Source: Bacteroidota bacterium (GTDB lineage: Bacteria; Bacteroidota; Bacteroidia; Flavobacteriales; Schleiferiaceae). Taken from it: a DNA stretch of 64,000 bases. The notes beneath the pieces were generated by a model. It was not told the origin of the DNA. It saw nothing but the letters and a program-made list of their open reading frames with translations, and did not search any database. This document shows positions 26,901 through 33,685 of this stretch, one piece after another. Location of the stretch: assembly GCA_003385605.1 (NCBI GenBank), contig QQUU01000004.1, positions 1 through 64,000 of the forward strand, read 5' to 3'. The position numbers and the translations under genes were made by a program. Within the stretch, counting starts at the first letter, position 1. The number at the start of each line of letters is the position of its first letter.

Positions 26901-27156
26901 TGGTGATCAGTTGCTGGCTCGGAAGCTCAATGGCAGGGAACTGCCACTTGTCCAAGTTATTAGGATTATCGCTGAGGTAAAATCCATCCAAAGAAATTGG
27001 GCCACTGGAATAATTGTACACCTCAACCCAGTCCACATCTTTCCCGTTCTCATCCGTGAAGCCACGCTGAGAATTAAACTCATTGATTACAATTTGCCCC
27101 CGCATTCCAAAAACGCTAAGTAGGAGGCTGAAACATATGAGAATACGATACTTCAA
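23914..27156 (-). CDS. Secreted CotH-kinase/lamin-tail protein with T9SS type A sorting domain
   Basis: A 1080-residue multidomain surface protein. Order: signal peptide to about residue 21; lamin-tail domain (IVINEFNSQRGFTDENG..., about 22-95); a beta-sandwich region (about 110-260); a chitobiase/HexA-like C-terminal type module (about 365-440, 'YYTTNGDVPDAFDNE'); a CotH protein-kinase-like domain (about 450-830) with 'GGWSRAEPQKSFRVDAKS', 'NGSYWGLYGIREKLDEHY' and the metal-binding 'MYDTDFAFG'; an InlB-type repeat ('ITPELPWEGVYHGG...'); and a type A sorting domain beginning LLFPNPAIDQLHVQF. The start is TTG at 27156, the only start that keeps the signal peptide. CotH domains phosphorylate spore-coat proteins in Bacillus; the target here is unknown. 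Confidence 0.9.
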   Translation of the reverse strand: MKYRILICFSLLLSVFGMRGQIVINEFNSQRGFTDENGKDVDWVEVYNYSSGPISLDGFYLSDNPNNLDKWQFPAIELPSQQLITICASGRENLKVPNHWESLVKANNMWKYWSGNNPPPADYGNWNQLGYNDQNWSSGQGSIGYGDNDDNTTIAAAPSILMRREFVVADVDDITHLMFHADYDDGFIAYLNGVEIMRSENLSASPAYNEFTSWDHEAVLYSGGIPDHVFMHAEQVEDVLQTGNNVLAVRVHNRAANSSDMTSNFFLSAGIASTAYNYQSLPQWIVPPTVLPHADFKLSHGETVVISDTSENIIDSAYISSAIKNTISRGRTPDGVGSWCFFNAPTPNASNNQSTCYTGVVPAPQINLASGWYGAANPVTVTTAPNATSYYTTNGDVPDAFDNEVNGTIYITETSVLSVRSFSNSGNALPSETVDRTYIINEDNHDLPVVSIITDEDHLWNWYTGIYVMGPNASTNYPYFGSNFWQPWSRKSRMEFFDGTQTKQFEAEFDLEIHGGWSRAEPQKSFRVDAKSIYTGDIEYTLIERKPHITSYNNFNLRNGGQHGLSDRLQDAIMSRLAQGTEIDRMGYQPCIVYLNGSYWGLYGIREKLDEHYVESNHGVPSDEVQLMNRDGSLVGSSAHFTDSYDIIMNTSTSSDNFVEIFSSRFDLNNYIDYFVFQTYIQNRDWLGIDWGLNNVKLWRQDTIGATWRYMMYDTDFAFGLYGGNIYQNYIDRARNPTAPNDHSELFDHVLDNDDFMCRFTNRYDDLINTTFQSANFDATTDELKAALAPAIPDHIANWSSQMGPYSYTFWSNAVNSIKSYNANRIATARQHINQSFSLMGQRDVDLDAYPSGAGAITINSITPELPWEGVYHGGCPITAQATPHFGYVFSHWTSNNGNYQNEEDDSIQVVMSTNTELVANFDTCSAVIDVDIVADGNVLRSAISEDVSGVVYNWTLNGITISEDSVLFNPTNGNYGLTVRFDSCEISTEIFTVERESYSLLLFPNPAIDQLHVQFILGTQSDMNMRIFNTSGQEVWQNSRADFIGQFNETIDVSGLARGTYILRVETPTEAYAERFILI

Positions 27157-27296
27157 TTTTACGCGATTACTTTTGTGCTAATTTACTAGCGATTCGTATA
27201 CGTACTCGATTTATTTTGGGTGTGAACTTGTGCAAGAGATGCCCCCTATAGCTCATTTTTTTTTGAGTAACTTGATTTAAATCAAACGCTATTTTC

Positions 27297-27800
27297 ATGA
27301 AACTCTTAAATATCCTCATTGGCTTTCTAATATCGACTGTTTGTATTGGTCAAGATTTAGTTGAATACGAGGATGGAACATTTTTTAGGAATGGAGTTGA
27401 ATTATCCATAGAGCAGGTGGAACAGCTTTCACTAGAATACAAGGTTTTGGGAAAAACCAGACATTTGATAAATCAAGGTGTTTCTTCTAACGAACTAGCC
27501 AAACCAGAAAGTGAAGCAAAACGTAATGCAAGGGCAACAGGTCCAACTGCTCTCGGAATTATTAGCGGCGGACTTTGTCTGTGGACTGGAAACTTTATTG
27601 GCGAATATTACGACAATCCAACAAATACTATTTCGGTTGGGTTTTATGCAATTGGCACTCTCTGTGCATCAACGATGTTATCAATAGCCAACAAAATCGC
27701 CAAGCCTGAATCCTGGATTACAGCACGCGATGGTGCTTTTAAGGAAGTGGAGCGAAAGTTGAATGAGGCGATTCAGAAAGAAATCGAGTTAAAAAATTAA
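27297..27800 (+). CDS. Small exported/membrane protein of unknown function
   Basis: A 167-residue protein I do not recognise. It has an N-terminal hydrophobic signal (LLNILIGFLISTVCIG), a charged middle region, and two hydrophobic stretches at about residues 83-100 (GPTALGIISGGLCLW) and 113-132, then a charged helical tail. AT content is visibly higher than in neighbouring housekeeping genes. The next gene follows after 11 bases and has a similar plan (signal, then two glycine-rich hydrophobic segments), so the two may work together. Confidence 0.65.
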   Translation: MKLLNILIGFLISTVCIGQDLVEYEDGTFFRNGVELSIEQVEQLSLEYKVLGKTRHLINQGVSSNELAKPESEAKRNARATGPTALGIISGGLCLWTGNFIGEYYDNPTNTISVGFYAIGTLCASTMLSIANKIAKPESWITARDGAFKEVERKLNEAIQKEIELKN

Positions 27801-27811
27801 CCAATCAGCCT

Positions 27812-28246
27812 ATGAAGCGACTAGCAATAATTATCGTGGTTCTCGCATTTCTATTGTCATTTAGCCTCACCGCCAATGAGAGGGTTGAATTACCAACAAA
27901 GTCCATTTCTTTAATTTCTATTGAGGATATTCCAGACATAAGACCAGTGATTCATCAAGTTGATTCTACTGAAAATGAAGGGAATGTTCGTATAATAATT
28001 GGAGTAGTTGAAGCGATAGGTGGTTGTGGAATTCTCTATGTCGGGAGTACGGCTATATTTTATGGTTCCATAGTTCACCTATTTCGTCCTGAAGACAGAA
28101 GAGAATGGCTCTCATTGTATTCGGCAGGAACTGTTGGGGGAGCTTTGGGTTTAGTGGTTATCGATGATGGTTTAAAACGAACTGGACTTAAAGGCTTATT
28201 TAGGTCACGATCTTCGGGTACGCCTGGAGTATACTTTTCTGAATAG
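27812..28246 (+). CDS. Small exported/membrane protein of unknown function
   Basis: A 144-residue unrecognised protein. The N-terminal hydrophobic segment (LAIIIVVLAFLLSFSLTA) is a signal peptide or anchor; two further hydrophobic, glycine-rich segments lie at about residues 61-85 (IIGVVEAIGGCGILYVG) and 104-118 (SAGTVGGALGLVV). It is AT-rich like its partner 11 bases upstream. The C-terminus is short and basic. It ends 84 bases before tRNA-Ala. Confidence 0.62.
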   Translation: MKRLAIIIVVLAFLLSFSLTANERVELPTKSISLISIEDIPDIRPVIHQVDSTENEGNVRIIIGVVEAIGGCGILYVGSTAIFYGSIVHLFRPEDRREWLSLYSAGTVGGALGLVVIDDGLKRTGLKGLFRSRSSGTPGVYFSE

Positions 28247-28311
28247 TTGCGCCTCTTTCTCACTTAAAAGTAGAAGTGTTTTTCAATGGAAATCAATACA
28301 AACTCTTGACC

Positions 28312-28319
28312 TATATTTG
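28312..28319 (+). promoter_or_regulatory. -7 box of tRNA-Ala
   Basis: TATATTTG is an exact match to the Bacteroidota -7 consensus TAnnTTTG and ends 11 bases before the first base of the tRNA, a suitable distance for transcription start. No TTG was found at 19-21 bases upstream. Confidence 0.6.
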
Positions 28320-28330
28320 CTCTCCACGAT

Positions 28331-28404
28331 GGGGATGTAGCTCAGTTGGCTAGAGCGCTTGACTGGCAGTCAAGAGGTCGTGGGTTCGAATCCCATCTTC
28401 TCCA
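28331..28404 (+). tRNA. tRNA-Ala (anticodon GGC)
   Basis: A complete 74-base cloverleaf. The D stem is GCTC/GAGC, the anticodon stem CTTGA/TCAAG encloses the loop CTGGCAG with anticodon GGC at 28365-28367, and the T arm is GTGGG-TTCGAAT-CCCAT with the loop intact. The acceptor stem pairs except for a T6-T67 mismatch, and it contains the G3-U70 wobble that is the identity element recognised by alanyl-tRNA synthetase. The CCA end is not encoded. A terminator follows immediately. Confidence 0.97.
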
Positions 28405-28405
28405 C

Positions 28406-28435
28406 AAAAAAGCACCCACACCAGGGTGCTTTTTT
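28406..28435 (+). terminator. Intrinsic terminator after tRNA-Ala
   Basis: A-tract plus GCACCC (28412-28417) pairs with GGGTGC plus T-tract (28424-28435), loop of six bases. It begins two bases after the tRNA. Confidence 0.88.
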
Positions 28436-28484
28436 ATTTCCGAACCAATAAAGTAGGATTCTTGTTAGTCCTAAAAAGCTGTTT

Positions 28485-29072
28485 ATGAGAGTATTACTTC
28501 TAGCCATGCTAATTGGGACGCAATCTGCAATTGCACAGGTTGCAGACTACCAGCGTGATTACAATAAGATTAACGAGCGATTAATGTTGACTTTAGGGTC
28601 ATATGCGGTTGGAAATTTTGCTATTAGCGGTGCAGGATATTTTGCTGCTGAAGACGAATACACCAAGCACTTTCATGAAATGAATGTGATGTGGAATACG
28701 GTCAATTTTGGGTTGGCACTGCCTGGTTACTTGAAGGCCAAGAAGAATGCTGGTGATTGGGATGCAGCTGAAATGGAGCGTCAACAGCGAAAAACACAAT
28801 CGATTTTTCTAATCAACAGCGCTGTAGATATTGGGTATATCGCAACTGGAATGTACCTGCGTGGGGAAGCTGAAAACAGGCCCGATGAAGCTGATATGTT
28901 CAAGGGATACGGGGACAGTATGGTGCTCCAGGGGTCGTTTTTGTTTGCCTTTGATTTAGTTGCTTATGCCATTCATAAACGTCACTATAATCGAGAAGCG
29001 AATACCTTCATAAACAAGGTAAGTGTGCACTCCTTTGGTCAAGGAATTGGTCTGACCGTACAGCTCGATTAG
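28485..29072 (+). CDS. Small exported membrane protein of unknown function
   Basis: A 195-residue protein with a signal peptide (LLLAMLIGTQSAIAQ, cleavage near residue 17) and about four hydrophobic segments (roughly residues 38-55, 68-85, 105-123 and 145-163) in a repeated small-residue pattern. 'YNKINERLMLTLGSYAVGNFAISG' and 'YGDSMVLQGSFLFAFDLVAYAIH' resemble a family of uncharacterised Bacteroidota membrane proteins (possibly DUF6992); this identification is from memory and tentative. It is a single-gene unit between tRNA-Ala and the MbnP operon. Confidence 0.68.
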   Translation: MRVLLLAMLIGTQSAIAQVADYQRDYNKINERLMLTLGSYAVGNFAISGAGYFAAEDEYTKHFHEMNVMWNTVNFGLALPGYLKAKKNAGDWDAAEMERQQRKTQSIFLINSAVDIGYIATGMYLRGEAENRPDEADMFKGYGDSMVLQGSFLFAFDLVAYAIHKRHYNREANTFINKVSVHSFGQGIGLTVQLD

Positions 29073-29148
29073 GGGTATGATTCTTGTGCTTTCTGTCACG
29101 CCTCTAACAATGCCAATTCGTATTTTAGTTGGATAGAACACAGTTATT

Positions 29149-30096
29149 ATGAAAAGATTTTTACTCCTAACCCTTGTCTTCGGCTCACTCTCTTTGGCAG
29201 CACAGACGAAAGAACTTGTTTTGAACTTTCACCATATGATGGACGGACAATCTGTAACGGACTCATTGGTGGGTACCAATAATTTAGGGAACCAATTCAA
29301 GTTTAATCGTCTCCAGTATTATGTCGACGATATTGAAATTATCTACGACCAAGGTGATACTTTTTCATACCCGGAAGTTTTATTAATCAATGCACTTGAG
29401 GAAGAATTGACCAGTGTCGATCTGGGATCGCTAACGTTCGATAGTATCACGGCAGTACGCTTTGCCGTTGGAGTAGGACCGGATGTAAATAACTTGGATC
29501 CGTCTACCTATCCGGCAGCGCATCCATTGGCGCCAAAGTCGCCTTCTATGCACTGGGGATGGGCTGCGGGCTATAGATTCGTTTGTGCCGAGGGTGTGGG
29601 CAGTTCAGCCTTCAATCAAACCTTTGAATTGCACGGATTGGGCAATGCGAACTATGCTATGCAAACCATTGCTACTTCAGGCACTGCAGTGGGTAGCGAT
29701 ACGTTAGAAGTAGATATTGAAGCAGATTATGCCGAGCTCGTAAGAGATATTGAAGTGGCACAGGGCACTATTTCTCATGGTGAAACAGGTGATGCTTACC
29801 AGTCCTTGAAAAACTTGAACAACAAGGTCTTCAAGAGTGCTGAAGGCAATGTTGCATTGGTACAAAAAGAATTGGCCTTTGAAGACCTTTCAGTCTTTCC
29901 TAATCCTTCAAGCGGACGATTTATCGTTACGGGTATTGAAGGCGCAACCATAGAAGTGTTTAATGCCTTAGGATCTAAAATGTACTCACAGAGAGCTACC
30001 GCTTCGACTAGAATTATTCTTCCAGATGCTGGAATCTACCTAATGGTTGTTTCTAATAACAGGAGTACTACAACGAAGAAATTGATCGTTCGATAA
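29149..30096 (+). CDS. MbnP-like protein with T9SS type A sorting domain
   Basis: A 315-residue exported protein. After a signal peptide (cleavage near SLAAQ) comes an MbnP-like domain (about residues 22-235): 'LVLNFHHMMDGQSV', 'FKFNRLQYYVDDIEI', and the tryptophan-rich 'SPSMHWGWAAGYRFV' (about 124-138). The C-terminal ~70 residues form a type A sorting domain (VFPNPSSGRFIV...LIVR). Known MbnP is a copper-binding protein whose tryptophan is oxidised to kynurenine by the di-haem enzyme MbnH. Here two MbnH-like genes follow, the first overlapping by one base, so substrate and enzyme are probably made together; the sorting domain would place this MbnP on the cell surface. Confidence 0.87.
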   Translation: MKRFLLLTLVFGSLSLAAQTKELVLNFHHMMDGQSVTDSLVGTNNLGNQFKFNRLQYYVDDIEIIYDQGDTFSYPEVLLINALEEELTSVDLGSLTFDSITAVRFAVGVGPDVNNLDPSTYPAAHPLAPKSPSMHWGWAAGYRFVCAEGVGSSAFNQTFELHGLGNANYAMQTIATSGTAVGSDTLEVDIEADYAELVRDIEVAQGTISHGETGDAYQSLKNLNNKVFKSAEGNVALVQKELAFEDLSVFPNPSSGRFIVTGIEGATIEVFNALGSKMYSQRATASTRIILPDAGIYLMVVSNNRSTTTKKLIVR

Positions 30097-31160
30097 TGAG
30101 AGCTTGGGCAGTTGTATCTGTTGGTCTTTTCCTAGCAGTAGGTTGTGCGAAACAAGCGCCATTCCCTACTCAGGATACAACGCCCTATAATCTAGAATAC
30201 GGAGCACTCCCTGCTCCAGATTTTGAAGGAGACAATACATTGACCGTTCAAGGTGTTCAATTGGGTAGAATGTTGTTCTACGAGAAGCGCTTGAGTGGTG
30301 ACAATAGCATGTCTTGTGCATCGTGCCACCGCCAAGAGCATGCGTTTTCCGATACGGCTAAATTTAGCATAGGCATTCATGGAGACCCTAGCCATCGTCA
30401 GGCAATGAGCGCCGTGAACATGTTGTGGAACAGCAATGGTTATTTCTGGGACGGACGAGCAGAGAAGCTTCGTGACCAAAGCCTGATGCCTATTCAAGAC
30501 CCCATAGAAATGGACGAAAGTCTTGAGAATGTGGTTGAAAAATTAGAGCAGGACACCATGTACACCAATCAGTTTCTACGTGCATTTGGTACTGCTCAAC
30601 CCAGTGCACATTTGATTTCTTTGGCCTTGGAGCAGTTTATGAATACCATTGTTTCGTACCGCTCAAAATACGATCAGTATCTCGCGGGCGAGGCAACCCT
30701 TACCGAATCTGAGGAACGAGGAATGGACCTGTATTTCGAGGAGTACAATCCGTTTTTTCCGGAGGAAAGCGGTGCAGATTGTGGTCACTGTCACAGTGGA
30801 AAAAACTTTGATTCCCCGACCTACATGAATAACGGTACAGATTCCTTGAATACGGATTTAGGTCGATTCACTGTAACCGGAGATACTGCAGATATTGGAT
30901 TGATGAAAACAACCACACTGCGCAATATCGCATTGACACCTCCATATATGCACGATGGAATTTTCACCACATTGCGAGAAGTTATTGATCATTATGACCA
31001 TGGCCTTCAAAATTCTTCCACTTTGGATCAAGCCTTAGCCATGACTATGGGTACAGGTCTTATGCTAAGTGAGCAAGACAAAGACGATCTTGAAGCATTC
31101 TTGAATACGTTGACGGATTATGAATTGATTACAGATGAAAGATATTCTTCGCCTTTCTAA
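30096..31160 (+). CDS. Di-haem cytochrome c peroxidase-like lipoprotein (MbnH/MauG family), first
   Basis: A 354-residue periplasmic lipoprotein with lipobox LAVGC (Cys about residue 17) and two c-haem sites, CASCH (74-78) and CGHCH (229-233). The fold is that of di-haem cytochrome c peroxidases; further family motifs are 'NSNGYFWDGRAEKLRDQSLMPIQDPIEM' and 'LRNIALTPPYMHDGIF'. Because it is coupled to an MbnP-like gene (TAATG overlap), an MbnH-type role in oxidising the partner protein is more likely than hydrogen peroxide detoxification. The next di-haem gene starts inside its last 26 bases. Confidence 0.9.
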   Translation: MRAWAVVSVGLFLAVGCAKQAPFPTQDTTPYNLEYGALPAPDFEGDNTLTVQGVQLGRMLFYEKRLSGDNSMSCASCHRQEHAFSDTAKFSIGIHGDPSHRQAMSAVNMLWNSNGYFWDGRAEKLRDQSLMPIQDPIEMDESLENVVEKLEQDTMYTNQFLRAFGTAQPSAHLISLALEQFMNTIVSYRSKYDQYLAGEATLTESEERGMDLYFEEYNPFFPEESGADCGHCHSGKNFDSPTYMNNGTDSLNTDLGRFTVTGDTADIGLMKTTTLRNIALTPPYMHDGIFTTLREVIDHYDHGLQNSSTLDQALAMTMGTGLMLSEQDKDDLEAFLNTLTDYELITDERYSSPF

Positions 31161-32094
31161 TCTTGTAGCATTCATTGTGCTAGCATCCTGTACGCCAGAG
31201 CCTTCCTCTGAGCTGTTGAGTGAGCTGGCAACGTGGCCGCAAATGGAATATCCGACGGATAACGAGCCTGATGCTCAAAAAATCGCCCTAGGTGAGCGGC
31301 TTTTCTTTGATCCTATATTAAGTGTTGATAGTTCGATTAGCTGTGGGTCCTGCCACAAAGAGGTTTATGGATTTGCGGATGATGTAGCCATAAGTCCTGG
31401 CGTTGAGGGCAGGTTAGGTAAAAGGAATTCCCCCTCCTTGTTGAATGTGGGGTACCAGCCATACTTCATGCGTGAAGGCGGTGTGCCAACTCTTGAAATG
31501 CAGGTGCTTGTACCCGTTCAAGAACATTCGGAGATGGCCTTCAACATGGTGCTTTTGGCACAGCGCTTAAATGCCAGTACCGCTTACAAAAATGATTTCT
31601 TAGAAGCGTTTGGAGACAGTGCTACTTCCTACACGATAACGCGCGCTATAGCGCAATACGAGCGCACCTTAGTACAAGACTTAAGTCCTTTTGACGAGTA
31701 CGTCAGGGGCGATAATGGAGCATTAAGTACAGTAGCGAAAAGGGGATTTGAATTGTTCTATGGGAAGGCAGGTTGTGAAGGTTGCCATAGCGGTCCATTG
31801 ATGACCAACTTTGGCTTTTACAACAACGGTACTCAGATTAGCACAGACGATTACGGCAGGGCAGAATTGACCCTGGATTCTGCAGACTTTTATCTCTATA
31901 AAGTACCCTCACTGCGCAATATTGCATTGACAGCACCCTACATGCACGATGGGAGTTTAGCGTCCATACAAGATGTACTTGAGCAATACAATCAAGGAGG
32001 CGTGGGGCATAATCACACCAGTGACGGTATTGCGCCGTTGAACCTAAACGAATCGGAGCTTGTTGCCTTAGAAGAATTTCTAAGTACCCTTTAA
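31135..32094 (+). CDS. Di-haem cytochrome c peroxidase-like lipoprotein (MbnH/MauG family), second
   Basis: A 319-residue paralogue of the preceding protein, shorter, with lipobox LASC near residue 19 and haem sites CGSCH (70-74) and CEGCH (214-218). It also has 'LLNVGYQPYFMREGGVPTLEMQVLVPVQEHSEM' and 'LRNIALTAPYMHDGSLAS'. The ATG at 31135 overlaps the previous gene by 26 bases and is supported because it gives a good lipoprotein signal. Two different di-haem enzymes beside one MbnP suggest either sequential oxidation, a heteromeric pair, or an electron-transfer chain; the sequence does not decide. Confidence 0.9.
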   Translation: MKDILRLSNLVAFIVLASCTPEPSSELLSELATWPQMEYPTDNEPDAQKIALGERLFFDPILSVDSSISCGSCHKEVYGFADDVAISPGVEGRLGKRNSPSLLNVGYQPYFMREGGVPTLEMQVLVPVQEHSEMAFNMVLLAQRLNASTAYKNDFLEAFGDSATSYTITRAIAQYERTLVQDLSPFDEYVRGDNGALSTVAKRGFELFYGKAGCEGCHSGPLMTNFGFYNNGTQISTDDYGRAELTLDSADFYLYKVPSLRNIALTAPYMHDGSLASIQDVLEQYNQGGVGHNHTSDGIAPLNLNESELVALEEFLSTL

Positions 32095-32098
32095 TTTC

Positions 32099-32533
32099 AT
32101 GCGCCGCATTGTTCTTTTATTCCTCTTGAGTACGCTCTCGCTTAGTGCCCAAGAGACCTCTCCGAAAATCTATTTCATTTACAACGCGAGTGGCACCTTG
32201 GCCGGTGAACTCAATTATCTCTATGGTAAATATTTCCTGGACGAACATTGCGAATTGTGCGATATTACGCATAGCACGGTTAGTGCAAAGCCCGAATGGA
32301 AAGAGTGGATTGGTGCTTTAAAATGTGAAAACTATGTGCTCCATACGAATGAGGCTAAAGCGATGAATATCGATTACAGGGGGTTTGTTCTACCAGTGGT
32401 ATTGCTCGATCGAGGCAACGGTTTAGAGGAGTTGGTATCAAAAAATGAGATGGCGGAATGTGGTAAAGGGGTAGAGGCCTTTGGAGTACTCTTTTATCGA
32501 AAGCTGGATCAATTCGGACTTTCTTGTCCATAA
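32099..32533 (+). CDS. Small exported CxxC protein of unknown function
   Basis: A 144-residue protein with a signal peptide (LLFLLSTLSLSAQ) and a single CxxC in 'DEHCELCDIT' (about residues 51-60), plus further cysteines near residues 79, 121 and 143. The region 'IYFIYNASGTLAGELNYLYGKYF...CELCDITHS' resembles a widespread uncharacterised family with the pattern YNAxxG...CxLCxLT, usually cytoplasmic; here it carries a signal peptide. It starts five bases after the second di-haem gene and is likely the last gene of that operon, perhaps a redox or metal-handling accessory. Function unknown. Confidence 0.72.
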   Translation: MRRIVLLFLLSTLSLSAQETSPKIYFIYNASGTLAGELNYLYGKYFLDEHCELCDITHSTVSAKPEWKEWIGALKCENYVLHTNEAKAMNIDYRGFVLPVVLLDRGNGLEELVSKNEMAECGKGVEAFGVLFYRKLDQFGLSCP

Positions 32534-32557
32534 AAAAACCCGGACCTAAGGCCCGGG
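32532..32557 (-). terminator. Intrinsic terminator of the glnB-amt-porin cluster (minus strand)
   Basis: An 8-base-pair stem with one mismatch (32539-32546 with 32550-32557, loop TAA) followed on the minus strand by seven T residues (32532-32538). On the plus strand it is followed by CTTCAAAAC, without a T-tract, so it should not stop rightward transcription from the MbnP operon. Confidence 0.8.
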
Positions 32558-32585
32558 CTTCAAAACAGGTTTGGTTTCAGAGCAT

Positions 32586-33617
32586 TTAAAATGAGTATAC
32601 TGCTGCTAATACAAACGAAGACAGTTGGTCGGCTGTCATAGAATCAAATACTGCGCTTGAGCTTTGGTCCAATCTTAGTTCTGCGATAAGTCTAAGGTCT
32701 GTTGTCGTATAACTTGCCGTTAGCGTTGCGTCTATAACTGAATTACCAGCACCGTAGGCGACACCTCCTGAAGCAAGTTCTTTAAAGTATTCTACACGCA
32801 TTCCAAGGTCAACACCTTCCTTTACGGTTACCGCAGGATATAAGGCTGCGCCATAAAAACCACCGGCCTCCATGGTTTCGTTGTACGAAGCATTTACGCC
32901 TAGACTAATTGCGTCACTTAGATCATATCCTCCAGTAAGGTCCACTTGGAATGTGGCATTGGCATCCACTGCTTGTTTGCCGTAGAGCACATTCAAATAG
33001 GTACCGCCAAAACCGTATTGCAATCCATAGGTGTAAAGATCTACGTCATTCATTTCGGTGAAATCTGTTGGATTCATAACCGCGAACATGATACTCTGAT
33101 CGTCGGAGATAGCATAATCTGCCTTTAACCCGGTATGCGAGAACGGACCGTAGGAGAATAGGTAGGAAGTTGAGTAGTGAAAGTTGTCCACCGGTGAGAT
33201 TACTTCATATCCCAAGAATGTGTTGAAGTTCCCTAGCGTCAAGGTCAATTTTTCACTGGCGTTCCAGTAAGCATACAATTGATTGACAATGTTCCCTGTG
33301 GCGCTGTAATACGGTGAAGCAAAAATGGCATCCGTACCGCGAGGACCAAATACTAGGTCAGCAACAAAACCCCCTTGAGCGGTGCTTTGCTCTGCTTTAA
33401 TGTTGACCATGCCTAAGGCGAAGCCGTTTAGGTTCGCAAAACTTGATGCTGGCGCGTCGAACTTATCGCCACTAAGGTTTGTTCTAAAGTATGTATCGAC
33501 AGAACCTGAGAATTCGATACTTTCTTCTTCACCATTTTGCGCGTGAGAAGAGTGCGCGGTAAATAGGCACATTGCTATTACCCAAATTTTTGTGACTTTT
33601 GCAGAAATAATTTTCAT
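32586..33617 (-). CDS. Outer membrane porin, OmpL-like beta-barrel (BBP2 type)
   Basis: A 343-residue outer-membrane beta-barrel. The signal peptide ends near SSHAQ (about residue 27). 'EFSGSVDTYFRTNLSGD' at the start of the mature protein, 'ADLVFGPRGTDAIF' and the C-terminal 'LSSFVLAAVYSF' ending in Phe fit the BBP2 porin family. It is the third gene of the glnB-amt-porin run; in this phylum such porins next to amt are thought to admit small nitrogen compounds. A 68-base gap with a hairpin separates it from amt. Confidence 0.88.
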   Translation of the reverse strand: MKIISAKVTKIWVIAMCLFTAHSSHAQNGEEESIEFSGSVDTYFRTNLSGDKFDAPASSFANLNGFALGMVNIKAEQSTAQGGFVADLVFGPRGTDAIFASPYYSATGNIVNQLYAYWNASEKLTLTLGNFNTFLGYEVISPVDNFHYSTSYLFSYGPFSHTGLKADYAISDDQSIMFAVMNPTDFTEMNDVDLYTYGLQYGFGGTYLNVLYGKQAVDANATFQVDLTGGYDLSDAISLGVNASYNETMEAGGFYGAALYPAVTVKEGVDLGMRVEYFKELASGGVAYGAGNSVIDATLTASYTTTDLRLIAELRLDQSSSAVFDSMTADQLSSFVLAAVYSF

Positions 33618-33638
33618 ACCCGAGAATTGTTTTAGTAG

Positions 33639-33672
33639 ACCCGAGGTGTTGCAGCACCTCGGGTCGTTTTTT
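33639..33672 (+). terminator. Hairpin with plus-strand T-tract inside the amt-porin gap
   Basis: A perfect 10-base-pair stem (33639-33648 with 33655-33664, loop TTGCAG) followed on the plus strand by CG and six T residues. Its orientation is opposite to amt and porin. On the minus strand no T-tract follows (GTCTACTAAAAC), so amt transcripts should read into porin. Its target may be rightward transcripts from the MbnP operon that run antisense through porin. Confidence 0.7.
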
Positions 33673-33685
33673 ATAAAATAGTTTA

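Noticed and set aside
27180-28480. Possible integrated element with attachment repeats at tRNA-Ala
   Set aside because: I searched by eye for a second copy of the tRNA 3' end and for an integrase and found neither within the window, so no boundaries are claimed.
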